In this document: positions 1-8,122 of the stretch, piece by piece
Layout of the letters: every line of letters begins with the position of its first letter
How positions within the stretch are numbered: the first letter of the stretch is position 1
Position numbers and translations under genes: made by a program
Assembly (NCBI GenBank): GCA_963786945.1
Contig: CAWBAO010000003.1
Coordinates: 558,001 to 622,000 of the forward strand
Origin: JADKCZ01 sp963786945
Lineage (GTDB): Bacteria; Myxococcota; Myxococcia; Myxococcales; Anaeromyxobacteraceae
Direction of reading: 5' to 3'
Length of the DNA: 64,000 nucleotides
Notes under the pieces: model-generated
Databases searched by the model: none
What the model saw: the letters and a program-made list of their open reading frames with translations, nothing else
Told to the model about the DNA's origin: nothing

Positions 1-657
1 GCCGTCGGACACCAGCCGCCCGCGCTCCAGCGCCACCACCCGCCGGGTGTAGCGCTGCAGCAGGGACCGGTCGTGCGTGGCGATGACCACGGTGGTGCCG
101 CGGGCGTTGGCGGCGGCCAGCAGCTCCATCACCTCCAGGGTCCGGTCGGCGTCGAGGTTGCCGGTCGGCTCGTCCGCCAGCAGGAGCGCCGGGTCGGCGG
201 CCAGCGCCCGGGCCACCGCCACCCGCTGCTGCTCGCCGCCGGAGAGCGAGGGCGGGAACTTCTCGGCCCGGTGCTCCAGCCCCACCGAGCGCAGCAGCCC
301 CTGGACCTTGCGCCGGATCTCGCGGCGCGGCAGCGACCGGACCTCCAGCGGCAGCGCCACGTTCTCGCCGATGGTCCGCTCCGGCAGCAGCTTGAAGTCC
401 TGGAAGATCACGCCGATGTGGCGGCGCACCCAGGGGATCTCGCGGGAGGAGACCCGCGCCACGTTGCGGCCGAAGAGGAGGAGCTGGCCGGAGGTGGGGG
501 CCTCGGCGCAGAAGACCAGCCTGAGCAGGGTCGACTTGCCGGCGCCGGACGGGCCGGTGAGGAAGACGAACTCGCCCTTGGTCACGTGCAGCGTCACGTC
601 GGAGAGCGCCGGGGGCTCGCCCGGGTACTCCTTGCTGACGTGGAAGAGCTGGATCAT
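1..657 (-). CDS. ftsE: Cell division ATP-binding protein FtsE (3' end at window edge)
   Basis: ATPase of the FtsEX complex, which works at the inner face of the inner membrane at the division site and links ATP hydrolysis to septal peptidoglycan hydrolases. From the ATG at 657 the protein shows Walker A GPSGAGKS (residues 35-42), Q-loop FQDFKLLP (85-92), signature LSGGEQQR (138-145), Walker B LLLADEPTGNLD (158-169) and the H-loop ATHD (193-196). The frame is open to the window edge at 219 codons, close to the usual 220-230, so only a short tail is missing. It starts 11 nt after the upstream unknown gene, probably the same operon; ftsX is expected just outside. A LolD-type ATPase is the main alternative, but DFKLLP and the length favour FtsE. 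Confidence 0.85.
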   Translation of the reverse strand, partial: MIQLFHVSKEYPGEPPALSDVTLHVTKGEFVFLTGPSGAGKSTLLRLVFCAEAPTSGQLLLFGRNVARVSSREIPWVRRHIGVIFQDFKLLPERTIGENVALPLEVRSLPRREIRRKVQGLLRSVGLEHRAEKFPPSLSGGEQQRVAVARALAADPALLLADEPTGNLDADRTLEVMELLAAANARGTTVVIATHDRSLLQRYTRRVVALERGRLVSDG

Positions 658-668
658 CGGCGAACCGC

Positions 669-1251
669 CTACCTGCGATCGCCCAGGTCCTCGGCCAGGT
701 AGGAGAGGATCACCTCGTCGAGGCTCTTCTCGCTGATCAGGTCCTCGCCGAAGAGCGTCTCGGCGCCGTCGTTTCGCAGCACCGGCGCCGGCTCCTGCCG
801 CGCCGCCAGCACCTCGGGCGGGAGCGGCCGGGGCGGCGCGGGTGCGGGCGCGGGCGCGACCGGCCTGGCGCCGCCGCGCGTGCCGGTGCGCATCGAGGGC
901 TGCAGCTGCACGGTCCGGCCGTCGGCCTGGATCTCGCCGGGCTGGAACGACTGGGCCTGCGCCGCGTAGGCCTCGTCGACGTCGTCGTAGACGCCGTTGA
1001 TGAGGTTGCGCAGCATCTCCTTGTGCTGCTCCTCCATCAGCTCGCGCACCACCGGCGGCGAGGTTGTCGGCCCCGACGATGTCGGCGTAGGAGGTCTTCT
1101 TCGAGGCGAGGATGTTGCCGCCGACGAAGAGGTGCGTGATGAAGTGCGGGTTCTCCAGGCCCGAGTCCTCGGTCTGGATGTGGTACATCTTCCCCTTGTG
1201 CTTGATGTTGTGGTTGAAGCCCACCACCATCTTCTTCACGTCGCCGGCCAT
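669..1251 (-). CDS. Conserved protein of unknown function (one frameshift)
   Basis: I recognise no characterised family. Reading from the ATG at 1251, the N-terminal half starts MAGDVKKMVVGFNHNIKHKG and includes a stretch reading HIQTEDSGLENPHFITHLF. The frame then shifts near 1065 and continues as VVRELMEEQHKEMLRNLING to the TAG at 669. The C-terminal half is proline/alanine-rich (about residues 110-145) with an acidic end. The halves join in sense if one base is removed, so the break is probably a sequence error. It lies 11 nt upstream of ftsE on the same strand, which suggests cotranscription. About 193 residues, soluble, no signal peptide or membrane segment seen. Confidence 0.6.
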
Positions 1252-1360
1252 TGGCACCGGACTGTAGCAGCGCCCCAGGGGGTGCGCCAGACGGCGGCCG
1301 GGCCCCGATCCCGGCTGGCCAGGGCGCATCCCGCAGCCCCCGGCCGTCGCGGGCTGCGCC

Positions 1361-2140
1361 CTACACGTCGACGTGCTCGGCCGCCTCGACCGGCCGCCCC
1401 AGGAAGCGGCTGGCCACGGCCAGGAACTTCTCCGGCGTGTCGGTCACCAGGAACCGGTGGGTGGCGATCCGGCCGGAGGGGGTCGGGAGCAGCGCCTTCA
1501 CCTCGGCGGCCACGGTCTCGGCCGAGTCGACCAGCCGGACCCCCGGCAGCTCGGCGGCGATGGCGGCGCGCAGCAGCGGGTAGTGGGTGCAGCCCAGCAC
1601 CAGCGTGTCGATCCGCTCCGCGGCCAGCGGCGCCAGGTAGCGCCGCACCACCCCGCGCACCAGCTCGTCGCCCGGATCGGTCCACCCCTCCTCGGCCAGC
1701 GGCACCAGCAGCGGGCAGGCGCGCGCCACCACCACGGCGTCGGGGCGCAGCGCCCGCAGCGCCTCCTGGTAGGCGCCCGAGCCGATGGTGCCGGCGGTGC
1801 CGATCACGCCGATCCGCCCGCCGGAGCTGGCCCGGGCCGCGGCCCGGGCCCCGGGCTCCACCACGCCCAGCACCGGCACCGGCAGCGCGGCGCGCAGCGC
1901 CGGCAGCGCCACCGCCGAGGCGGTGTTGCAGGCCACCACCAGCAGGTCGATGCCGCAGGCCTCCAGCACCCGGGCGTTGCGGAGCGAGTACTGGGTGACG
2001 GTGGCCGCCGACTTGGTGCCGTAGGGCACCCGGGCGGTGTCGCCGAGGTAGACGGTGTCGGCGCCGGGGAGGGCCTCGAGCAGCGCCCGCTGCACGGTGA
2101 GCCCCCCCACGCCGGAGTCGAAGATGCCGATGCGCGCCAT
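1361..2140 (-). CDS. murI: Glutamate racemase
   Basis: Interconverts L- and D-glutamate in the cytoplasm, supplying D-Glu for peptidoglycan. The protein begins MARIGIFDSGVGGLTV, the family signature with the first catalytic-region motif. A cysteine motif VVACNTAS follows near residue 70, and the second catalytic motif LGCTHYPLL lies near residue 185. About 259 residues is normal for MurI. A GTG at 2152 in the same frame would add four residues; I chose the ATG at 2140 because it matches the usual family start. It is on the same strand as ftsE, separated from the next gene downstream by about 110 nt in which I see no gene. Confidence 0.93.
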   Translation of the reverse strand: MARIGIFDSGVGGLTVQRALLEALPGADTVYLGDTARVPYGTKSAATVTQYSLRNARVLEACGIDLLVVACNTASAVALPALRAALPVPVLGVVEPGARAAARASSGGRIGVIGTAGTIGSGAYQEALRALRPDAVVVARACPLLVPLAEEGWTDPGDELVRGVVRRYLAPLAAERIDTLVLGCTHYPLLRAAIAAELPGVRLVDSAETVAAEVKALLPTPSGRIATHRFLVTDTPEKFLAVASRFLGRPVEAAEHVDV

Positions 2141-2209
2141 GCGGGCGCGCACTCTACCCGAAGGGCCGCGCCCCCGGCGAGGGGCGGGGCGCGAGGAGGA
2201 GCGCCGTGT

Positions 2210-2951
2210 CTAGTAACCTGGGCAGGTGGTGGGCGTCACCGTGTTGTCCTGGAGGGTCACGGGATAGTAGGTGATGTTCGGCTGGGTCACGGCAACCGAT
2301 GGCTGCATGCAGGCCTGTTGGACCGCAACCGGCGACGTCAGCGGGTTCACCACTTCCTGGATCCAGTCGAGCGGTGTACGTGCCGAAGGGGACGGAGAAG
2401 CGAAACCGGCGTCCCGCCGCGTAGGCCGTAGTAGTCCTTCCACTGCCGGGTCACTACCGCAGCTCGACGGACGAGATGTAGCTGGCCGGCCACCTCGTCG
2501 TAGAGCGCGTACCACATGTAGCCGCCGTGGCAGACGTCGCGGGTGAGCCCGGGGTGCCGAAGTGGTAGTCGATGTCGAGCCACCCCTCGCCCAGCACCGG
2601 GTAGTAGGCGCTGCCGGTGCACTCCTGCACCGAGACGTTGAACTGGGCCCGGTCGTAGATGGTGGCCTGGTCCGAGCCGATCCCCTCGACCGTGACCGGG
2701 TAGGTGCCCGGCGCGAAGCCGCTCACGTCGATGAGCGCGCCGCCGGCGATGCAGTCGTAGCGCGCGCTCCAGTTGGTGCCGTCGAAGTAGACGTCGACGT
2801 AGGCCACGCCGGCCGCACCGCAGTCCCACCGGGCCCCGTTGGCGTCCTGAAGGGCCCAGTCGATGGTGACCGTGGGGACGTCGCAGGTGCTCGAGACGCA
2901 GCCGCTGACGAGCGGCAGGAGGGCGGCGGCGGCGAGGGCGAGCTTGTTCAT
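2210..2951 (-). pseudogene. Putative secreted lipoprotein, frame broken several times
   Basis: Function unknown. From the ATG at 2951, preceded by GGAG at good spacing, the product begins with a lipoprotein signal peptide MNKLALAAAALLPLVSGC (lipobox LVSGC, lipidated Cys18), then a Cys-containing beta-rich region with repeated aromatic and Asp residues. Coding sense changes frame near 2560, 2480 and 2370 before a plausible C-terminal segment reaching the TAG at 2210. The total would be about 245 residues. Three or more indels in 0.75 kb could mean a decaying gene or poor sequence; many essential genes in this window carry similar breaks, so I lean to sequence error. Its start is divergent from tolQ. 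Confidence 0.5.
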
Positions 2952-3214
2952 GGGCAGTCTCCGTGGGCATCCACCTGACGGGGCCGGACACCCGGGAATT
3001 CAGCAACCCCTATGCCACGGACCAACCCGAAGGAATAGGGGTGGTTGAGCCGCGGCGGGGCGCGCCCCGGGCGGCACGGGCGTGACGGGGCGGCACGCCG
3101 ACCCCCTCCCCCCGCCGCCCACCTGGCCCCACCCCGCCGGCCCGGGCGCGGCAGATGCGGCCCGCTGGCGGGTTCATGTTAGAAATCCGCAACCTTCTCC
3201 TGCCCTTCGGACCC

Positions 3215-3947
3215 ATGACCCCCACCACGCTCGCCGCCACCGTGACCCTCGCCGCCGCCGCGGGTGACGGCATCGACTACTTCCAGATCATCTCCAGCGC
3301 CGGCCCGGTCGGCCAGGGCGTGCTGCTCCTGCTGGCCGGGGCCTCGGCCGTCTCCTGGGCCATCATCGCCAACAAGGCGATGCAGCTGCGCCGCGCCGAG
3401 CGACGAGTCGGCCAAGTTCCTGGCCGCCTTCTGGCAGTCCAAGCGGCTCGACGCCATCTACCAGGCGGCCGAGGCGCTCCCCTCCTCGCCCATCGGCGCC
3501 GTCTTCCGCGCCGGCTACGTGGAGCTCTCCAAGGTCACGCAGCGCAAGGAGGGCGAGGGGAGCGGCATGAGCGACGAGCTGGGCGGCATCGAGAACGTGG
3601 AGCGCGCGCTCAAGCGCGCCGCCGCCACCGAGGTGACGGCGCTGGAGCGGCGCGTCTCCTTCCTCGGCACCACCGCCAGCGCCGCGCCCTTCGTGGGCCT
3701 GTTCGGCACGGTGTGGGGCATCATGCGCGCCTTCCACGACATCTACCGGATGGGCAACGCCAACCTCGCCACCGTGGCCCGCCCCATCTCCGAGGCCCTC
3801 ATCGCCACGGCGGTGGGCCTCTTCGCCGCCATCCCGGCGGTGGTGGCCTACAACTTCTTCGTGTCGCGCATCCGGGTGCTCGACGGCGAGATGCAGAACT
3901 TCTCGTCCGACTTCCTCAACATCGTCCGGCGTCACTTCTTCAGCTAG
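3215..3947 (+). CDS. tolQ: TolQ/ExbB-type proton channel protein (one frameshift)
   Basis: Inner-membrane stator of the Tol system (MotA/TolQ/ExbB family), which uses proton flow with TolR to energise TolA during outer-membrane constriction; in Myxococcus related AglR-type proteins power gliding. The first membrane helix (VLLLLAGASAVSWAIIANK) is in the frame from 3215. A single-base loss near 3400 shifts the rest, which reads on with FLAAFWQSKRLD, the conserved FLGTTASAAPFVGLFGTVWG helix and a third helix to the TAG at 3947. About 244 residues. In-frame ATGs also occur at 3155 and 3176; I chose 3215 because it gives the usual short periplasmic N terminus. Confidence 0.85.
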
Positions 3948-3955
3948 GCCAGCCC

Positions 3956-4414
3956 GTGGCCCTCTCCTCCGGCGGCGGCGGCCGCACCACCCTCACCGAC
4001 ATCAACATCACGCCCCTGGTGGACGTGATGCTGGTGCTGCTCATCATCTTCATGGTCACCGCGCCCCTCATCCAGCAGGGCGTGGCGGTCAACCTGCCGG
4101 AGACCCGCGCCAAGGCCATCGACGCCGAGGAGCAGAAGCTGGTCCTCTCCATCAAGCTCGACCGCTCGCTCTGGCTGGGCGCCGGTGACGACGCCGTCCG
4201 CGTCCCCGCCGATCGGCTCGAGGAGGTGCTGCGGGCCAACGCCCGGGTGCAGAAGGAGAAGGAGCTCTTCCTCATGGCCGACAAGGCCCTCCCCTACGGC
4301 GTGGTGGTCGACGTGATGGCCACCGTGCAGCGGGCCGGCATCACCGGGGTCGGCATGATCACCAACCCGCCCGGCGACAGGCCCCGCCGGGCCGAGCGCG
4401 GAGCGCGGCGGACG
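3956..4414 (+). CDS. tolR: TolR/ExbD-type protein (no stop before tolA in this frame)
   Basis: Partner of TolQ: a single-helix inner-membrane protein whose conserved Asp takes part in proton transfer. The GTG at 3956 follows tolQ by 8 nt. Near the start are the family pattern LTDINITPLVDVMLVLLIIF, with the channel Asp in PLVD, and a periplasmic domain ending near GITGVGMITNPP. The frame has no stop here and runs straight into tolA. In another frame a TGA overlaps the tolA GTG (4415-4418), the GTGA coupling used elsewhere in this window. So I infer that tolR really ends at 4418 and that one indel late in the gene hides the stop. A genuine TolR-TolA fusion is the alternative. Confidence 0.75.
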
Positions 4415-5149
4415 GTGAGCGGGCTGGCCGACAGCGCCCTGGTCCGGCGCGACCGGCTCTGGCCGGCGGTGGTCGCCTCGGTGGCGGCCCACCTGGTCCT
4501 CGGCGGGCTGGCCATCCAGCGGCGCGGCCCGCTGGTCGACAGCACCCAGCAGCCCATCACCGCCCGGCTGGTCCGGCTCGGCGAGGCCCGCCCCAAGGAG
4601 CTGCTGCCCCGCAAGGAGCCGGAGGCGCCGGCCGCCGCCCCGACCGGCCCCGAGGCCGCCCCGGTCGCCCCCCCGGCGCCGGCCCCCCGGCCTGGACCGT
4701 CGGCCAGGGCGGTGGCGGCCGCCCGGCCGGCCCCCAGCCCGCCCGCCGAGCGGACCGGTGGCCCGAAGGGCGCCCGGCGGCTCTCCAGCGTCCTCTCCGG
4801 CGTGAAGCAGGAGCTGGCGGCCGGCAGCCCCGACGGCGACCCGCTCGGCGACTCGAGCGAGGCGGTGGGCGACCAGTACCTGGCCCAGGTGGTCCGGGCG
4901 CTGCGCCGCAACTACCGCGTCCCCTCCACCATCAGCGAGAAGGAGCGGCTCTTCCTGCAGGGGACCATCATCCTCTTCATCGAGCCCGACGGCCGGGTGC
5001 TCCGGCACGAGTTCGTGAAGCGGAGCGGGAACCCGGTCTTCGACGATGCCCTGGAGCGGGCGGTGCGGGACATCCGCCTGCCCCCGCCCCCCGACGACGC
5101 CCGCGAGGCCTACCGGCGCCGCGGCCTGCAGGTCGACTTCAGGATCTGA
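4415..5149 (+). CDS. tolA: TolA/TonB-like periplasm-spanning protein
   Basis: Energy-transducing protein linking the TolQR motor to outer-membrane partners. From the GTG at 4415: a short cytoplasmic N terminus, one membrane helix (LWPAVVASVAAHLVLGGLAI, about residues 12-31), a long Pro/Ala-rich periplasmic linker (about 60-125), and a C-terminal TonB/TolA-like domain. That domain has the sequence LAQVVRALRRNYRVPSTI and a final part with VFDDALERAVRDIRLPPPP. 244 residues is short for TolA but usual for the Pro-rich myxobacterial forms. It is followed after 20 nt by tolB. The assignment as TolA rather than TonB rests on the tolQ-R-?-B order. Confidence 0.72.
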   Translation: MSGLADSALVRRDRLWPAVVASVAAHLVLGGLAIQRRGPLVDSTQQPITARLVRLGEARPKELLPRKEPEAPAAAPTGPEAAPVAPPAPAPRPGPSARAVAAARPAPSPPAERTGGPKGARRLSSVLSGVKQELAAGSPDGDPLGDSSEAVGDQYLAQVVRALRRNYRVPSTISEKERLFLQGTIILFIEPDGRVLRHEFVKRSGNPVFDDALERAVRDIRLPPPPDDAREAYRRRGLQVDFRI

Positions 5150-5169
5150 CCCGAGCCACGAGGAACCCC

Positions 5170-6460
5170 ATGCGCCTCACCCGCCTCGCCGCCGCCTGCC
5201 TCCTCCTGGCCGCCACCGCCACCGCGCGCGCCGAGCGCCCGCGCGTGGTGGTGGACGCGCCCGACTTCCGCCCGCTCCCCATCGCGGTGGCCCCGTTCCT
5301 GGCCGAGGGGGACGCCCGCGCCGCCACCGAGGCGGCCGCGGTGGTGCGTGCCGACCTCGCCCGCAGCGGCCTCTTCGAGGTCCTCGATCCGAGGAGCTTC
5401 CTGGCCGACCCCGGGGAGGGGCTGGCCGCCGCCGCCACCAGGTTCTCGCGCTGGGCCGACGTCGGCGCCGAGGGGCTGGTGAAGGCCCGGGTCCGGGCAG
5501 GCGCCGACGGGCCCTCCGCCGAGCTGCGGCTGCACGAGGTCCGCGCCGGGCGCGAGATCCTGGCCCGCTCCATGCGGGCCAGCGACGCCCGCGGGCTCGG
5601 CCACCGCATCGCCGACGAGGTGGTGCGCTACTACACCGGGGAGCCGGGCATCTTCCGGACCCGCCTGGCCGCCATCCGCAAGACCCGGGACGGGCGCGAG
5701 CTGGTGGTCTTCGACGCCGACGGCCAGAACCCCCGGGTGCTGCTGAGCGAGAAGGCGCTGCTGCTCATGCCGGCCTGGCACCCGAGCGGCGCGGAGCTGC
5801 TGGTGACCAGCTACCGGAGCGGCACGCCCCGCGCTCTGGCGCTACCGCTTCTCCGACAGGTCCTTCCGCAAGATCGAGACCGGGCACGCCGCCATGGGCG
5901 GGAGCTGGTCGCCCGACGGCCGCCGCATCGCCTTCACCGCCATCGACGGCAACGACACCGACGTCTGGACCTGCAACCCCGACGGCAGCGGCGCCAGGCG
6001 CCTCACCACCAGCTCCGCCATCGACGTCTCCCCCTCCTGGTCGCCGGACGGCCGGAGGCTGGCCTTCGTCTCCGACCGGGCCGGGACGCCCCAGCTCTAC
6101 GTGATGAACGCCGACGGCAGCGAGCAGCGCCGCATCACCTTCCAGGGGACCTACAACCAGACCCCGCAGTGGAGCCCGCGCGGCGACCTCATCGCCTTCA
6201 CGGCGCGCGACGAGCGGCGCGTCTTCGACGTCTTCACCATCGCCGTGGACGGCGGCCGGATCCAGCGGATCACCCAGGACCAGGGCCGGACCAACGAGGA
6301 GCCGACCTGGGCGCCCACCGGCCGGATGCTGGCCTTCACCAGCGACCGGGGCGGCACGCCGCAGCTCCTGGTCTCCGATCCCCGCGGCGAGCGGCAGACC
6401 GTGATCACCAGCGGCGCCGAGCTGATGACCCCGGCCTGGGGCCCGCTCCCCGCGGACTAG
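5170..6460 (+). CDS. tolB: Tol-Pal system protein TolB (one frameshift)
   Basis: Periplasmic beta-propeller of the Tol-Pal system, which contacts TolA and Pal. The ATG at 5170 gives a signal peptide MRLTRLAAACLLLAATATARA, then the TolB N-terminal domain (PLPIAVAPFLAE). One indel near 5840 moves the rest to another frame, which reads four or more propeller blades with the repeated pattern SWSPDGRRIAF, PSWSPDGRRLAFVSDRAGTP, QWSPRGDLIAFTA and TWAPTGRMLAFTSDRGGTP. The stop is at 6460. Total about 430 residues, normal for TolB. The breakpoint falls between the N-terminal domain and the propeller, and both halves are full-length, so a sequence error is likely. No pal or ybgF follows; ppx is next after 4 nt. 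Confidence 0.9.
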
Positions 6461-6464
6461 CCAC

Positions 6465-7415
6465 GTGGCGGAACGTCCCACGGCCCGGCGCGTCGCCGCC
6501 ATCGACGTCGGCACCAACACCGTGCTCCTGCTGGTGGCCGAGGCCCGCGCCGGCGGCCCCGTGCCGCTGGCCGAGCGGGCCGAGATCACGCGGCTGGGAC
6601 GGGGCGTCGACGCCACCGGCCGGCTCGACCCGGCGGCCATGGCCGAGACCGTCCGCGTGCTGGCGGCCTACGCCGACGAGGCGCGCCGGCTCGGCGCCGC
6701 CGCCATCGACTGCGTGGCCACCAGCGCCGCCCGCGACGCCGCCAACGGGGAGGCCTTCTTCGAGGCGGTCCGGGCCGCGGCCGGGCTGGCCCCGCGCATC
6801 ATCAGCGGCGACGAGGAGGCGCGGCTGGTCTGGGCCAGCGCCTGGCGCGACTTCGGCGCCGGCGGGCCGGGCGCGCCCGGGCTGGCGGTGCTCGACGTCG
6901 GCGGCGGCTCGACCGAGTTCACGTTTGGTGATTCGCCCTCGCCGCGTGGCCGGCGCAGCCTGCAGGTGGGGGCGGTGCGGCTGACCGAGCGTCACGTCCG
7001 CGAGGACCCGGTGGGCCCGGCCACCCTGGCCACGCTGCGGCTGGCCGCACGCCAGGCCCTCCAGCCGCTGGCGGCCATGGCGCGGGGCGGCCCCGGCGGC
7101 GGCCGGCTGGTGGGCGTGGCGGGCACCGTCACCACGCTGGCGGCGGTCGAGCAGGCGCTCCCGGCCTACGACGCCGGGCGGGTCCACGGCTCGTCGCTGG
7201 CCCGCGCCCAGGTGGAGGGGCTGGTCGAGCGGCTGGCGGCGCTGCCCCTGGCGGCGCGGGCCCGGCTCCCCGGCATGGAGCCGAAGCGGGCCGACGTCAT
7301 CGTGGCCGGGGCGGTGGTGGTGGCCGAGGCCATGCGGCTCACCGGGTTCGAGACGCTCACCGTCTCCGACCGGGGCGTCCGCTGGGGGCTGGTCCACGAG
7401 CTGCTCTCGGGTTGA
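6465..7415 (+). CDS. ppx: Exopolyphosphatase / pppGpp phosphohydrolase family protein
   Basis: Ppx/GppA-family hydrolase removing terminal phosphate from polyphosphate or converting pppGpp to ppGpp in the cytoplasm. Starting at the GTG at 6465, it has the phosphate-1 motif AAIDVGTNTVLLLVAEA (about residues 11-27) and the phosphate-2 motif VLDVGGGSTEFTFGD near residue 145, then GVAGTVTTLAA. 316 residues corresponds to the short forms made only of the actin-like ppx/gppA domain, without the C-terminal HD domain of E. coli Ppx. Substrate cannot be decided from sequence. It starts 4 nt after tolB and its stop overlaps the region where the next gene starts, so all are probably one transcript. Confidence 0.82.
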   Translation: MAERPTARRVAAIDVGTNTVLLLVAEARAGGPVPLAERAEITRLGRGVDATGRLDPAAMAETVRVLAAYADEARRLGAAAIDCVATSAARDAANGEAFFEAVRAAAGLAPRIISGDEEARLVWASAWRDFGAGGPGAPGLAVLDVGGGSTEFTFGDSPSPRGRRSLQVGAVRLTERHVREDPVGPATLATLRLAARQALQPLAAMARGGPGGGRLVGVAGTVTTLAAVEQALPAYDAGRVHGSSLARAQVEGLVERLAALPLAARARLPGMEPKRADVIVAGAVVVAEAMRLTGFETLTVSDRGVRWGLVHELLSG

Positions 7416-7450
7416 CGCCACCCCGGGCCGACGTTACCAACTGGAGCCCC

Positions 7451-8122
7451 GTGACTCGCCCCTGGGCCATCGTCTGCGACTTCGACGGCACCGCGCTGGC
7501 CTTCGACCTCGGCGACGCCGTGGCGCAGCGCTTCGCCGGCGAGGCCTCCTACGCCGAGGCCGAGGAGCGGTTCCGGGCCGGGGAGAGCAGCTTCGGCACG
7601 CTCCTGAGGGCGGTCTTCGCCCCCATCACCGCCAGCCGGGCCGAGATCGCCGCCTTCGCCGTGGAGCGCGCCGCCTGGCGCCCGGGCTTCGAGGAGTTCC
7701 TCGCCGCCTGCGCCGGGACCGGCCACCGCTTCCTCATCGTCTCGGCCGGGCTCGACGCCTACATCGAGCCGGTGCTGGCCGGCCTTCCCGCCCCGCTGCG
7801 CCGGCACCTGGAGCTGCGCGCCAACCGGGCCCAGTGCTCGCCCTCCGGCCTGGCGGTGGCCTTCCACGGGCCCGACTGCGGCTTCTGCGGCGCCTGCAAG
7901 GGGGCGGTGGTGCGCGAGCTCCAGCGCGCCGGCCACCGGGTGCTGGTGCTGGGGGACGGCGCCGGTGACCGCTGCGCCGCCGAGGCCGGGGACCTGGTCT
8001 TCGCCCGGTCCGGCTCCAGCCTGGTGGGGTGGTGCCGGGAGCGCGGCCTCCCGCACCACGAGTTCAGCACCTTCCACGAGGTGCTGGCCCGCGTCCCCGA
8101 GCTGGCCGGGGCGCCCGGCTAG
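7451..8122 (+). CDS. HAD-superfamily phosphatase, MtnX-like
   Basis: Cytoplasmic HAD-family phosphatase. The N terminus carries motif I CDFDGTALAFD (nucleophile and acid/base Asp about residues 9 and 11), motif II FLIVSAGLD near residue 98, a lysine in the cysteine-rich segment CGFCGACKG, and motif III/IV VLGDGAGDRCAA. This order resembles MtnX, which dephosphorylates an intermediate of methionine salvage, and other SerB-like enzymes. No other methionine-salvage gene is present, so substrate is open. I chose the GTG at 7451 because GGAG stands five nt before it; a TTG at 7412 overlapping the ppx stop would add 13 residues. Its TAG shares the palindrome CTAG (8119-8122) with the stop of convergent tamA. 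Confidence 0.72.
   Translation: MTRPWAIVCDFDGTALAFDLGDAVAQRFAGEASYAEAEERFRAGESSFGTLLRAVFAPITASRAEIAAFAVERAAWRPGFEEFLAACAGTGHRFLIVSAGLDAYIEPVLAGLPAPLRRHLELRANRAQCSPSGLAVAFHGPDCGFCGACKGAVVRELQRAGHRVLVLGDGAGDRCAAEAGDLVFARSGSSLVGWCRERGLPHHEFSTFHEVLARVPELAGAPG

Noticed and set aside
7412..7451. TTG at 7412 as the start of the MtnX-like gene
   Set aside because: It overlaps the ppx stop in a plausible way, but the GTG at 7451 has a clear ribosome site and matches the motif I position in the family.
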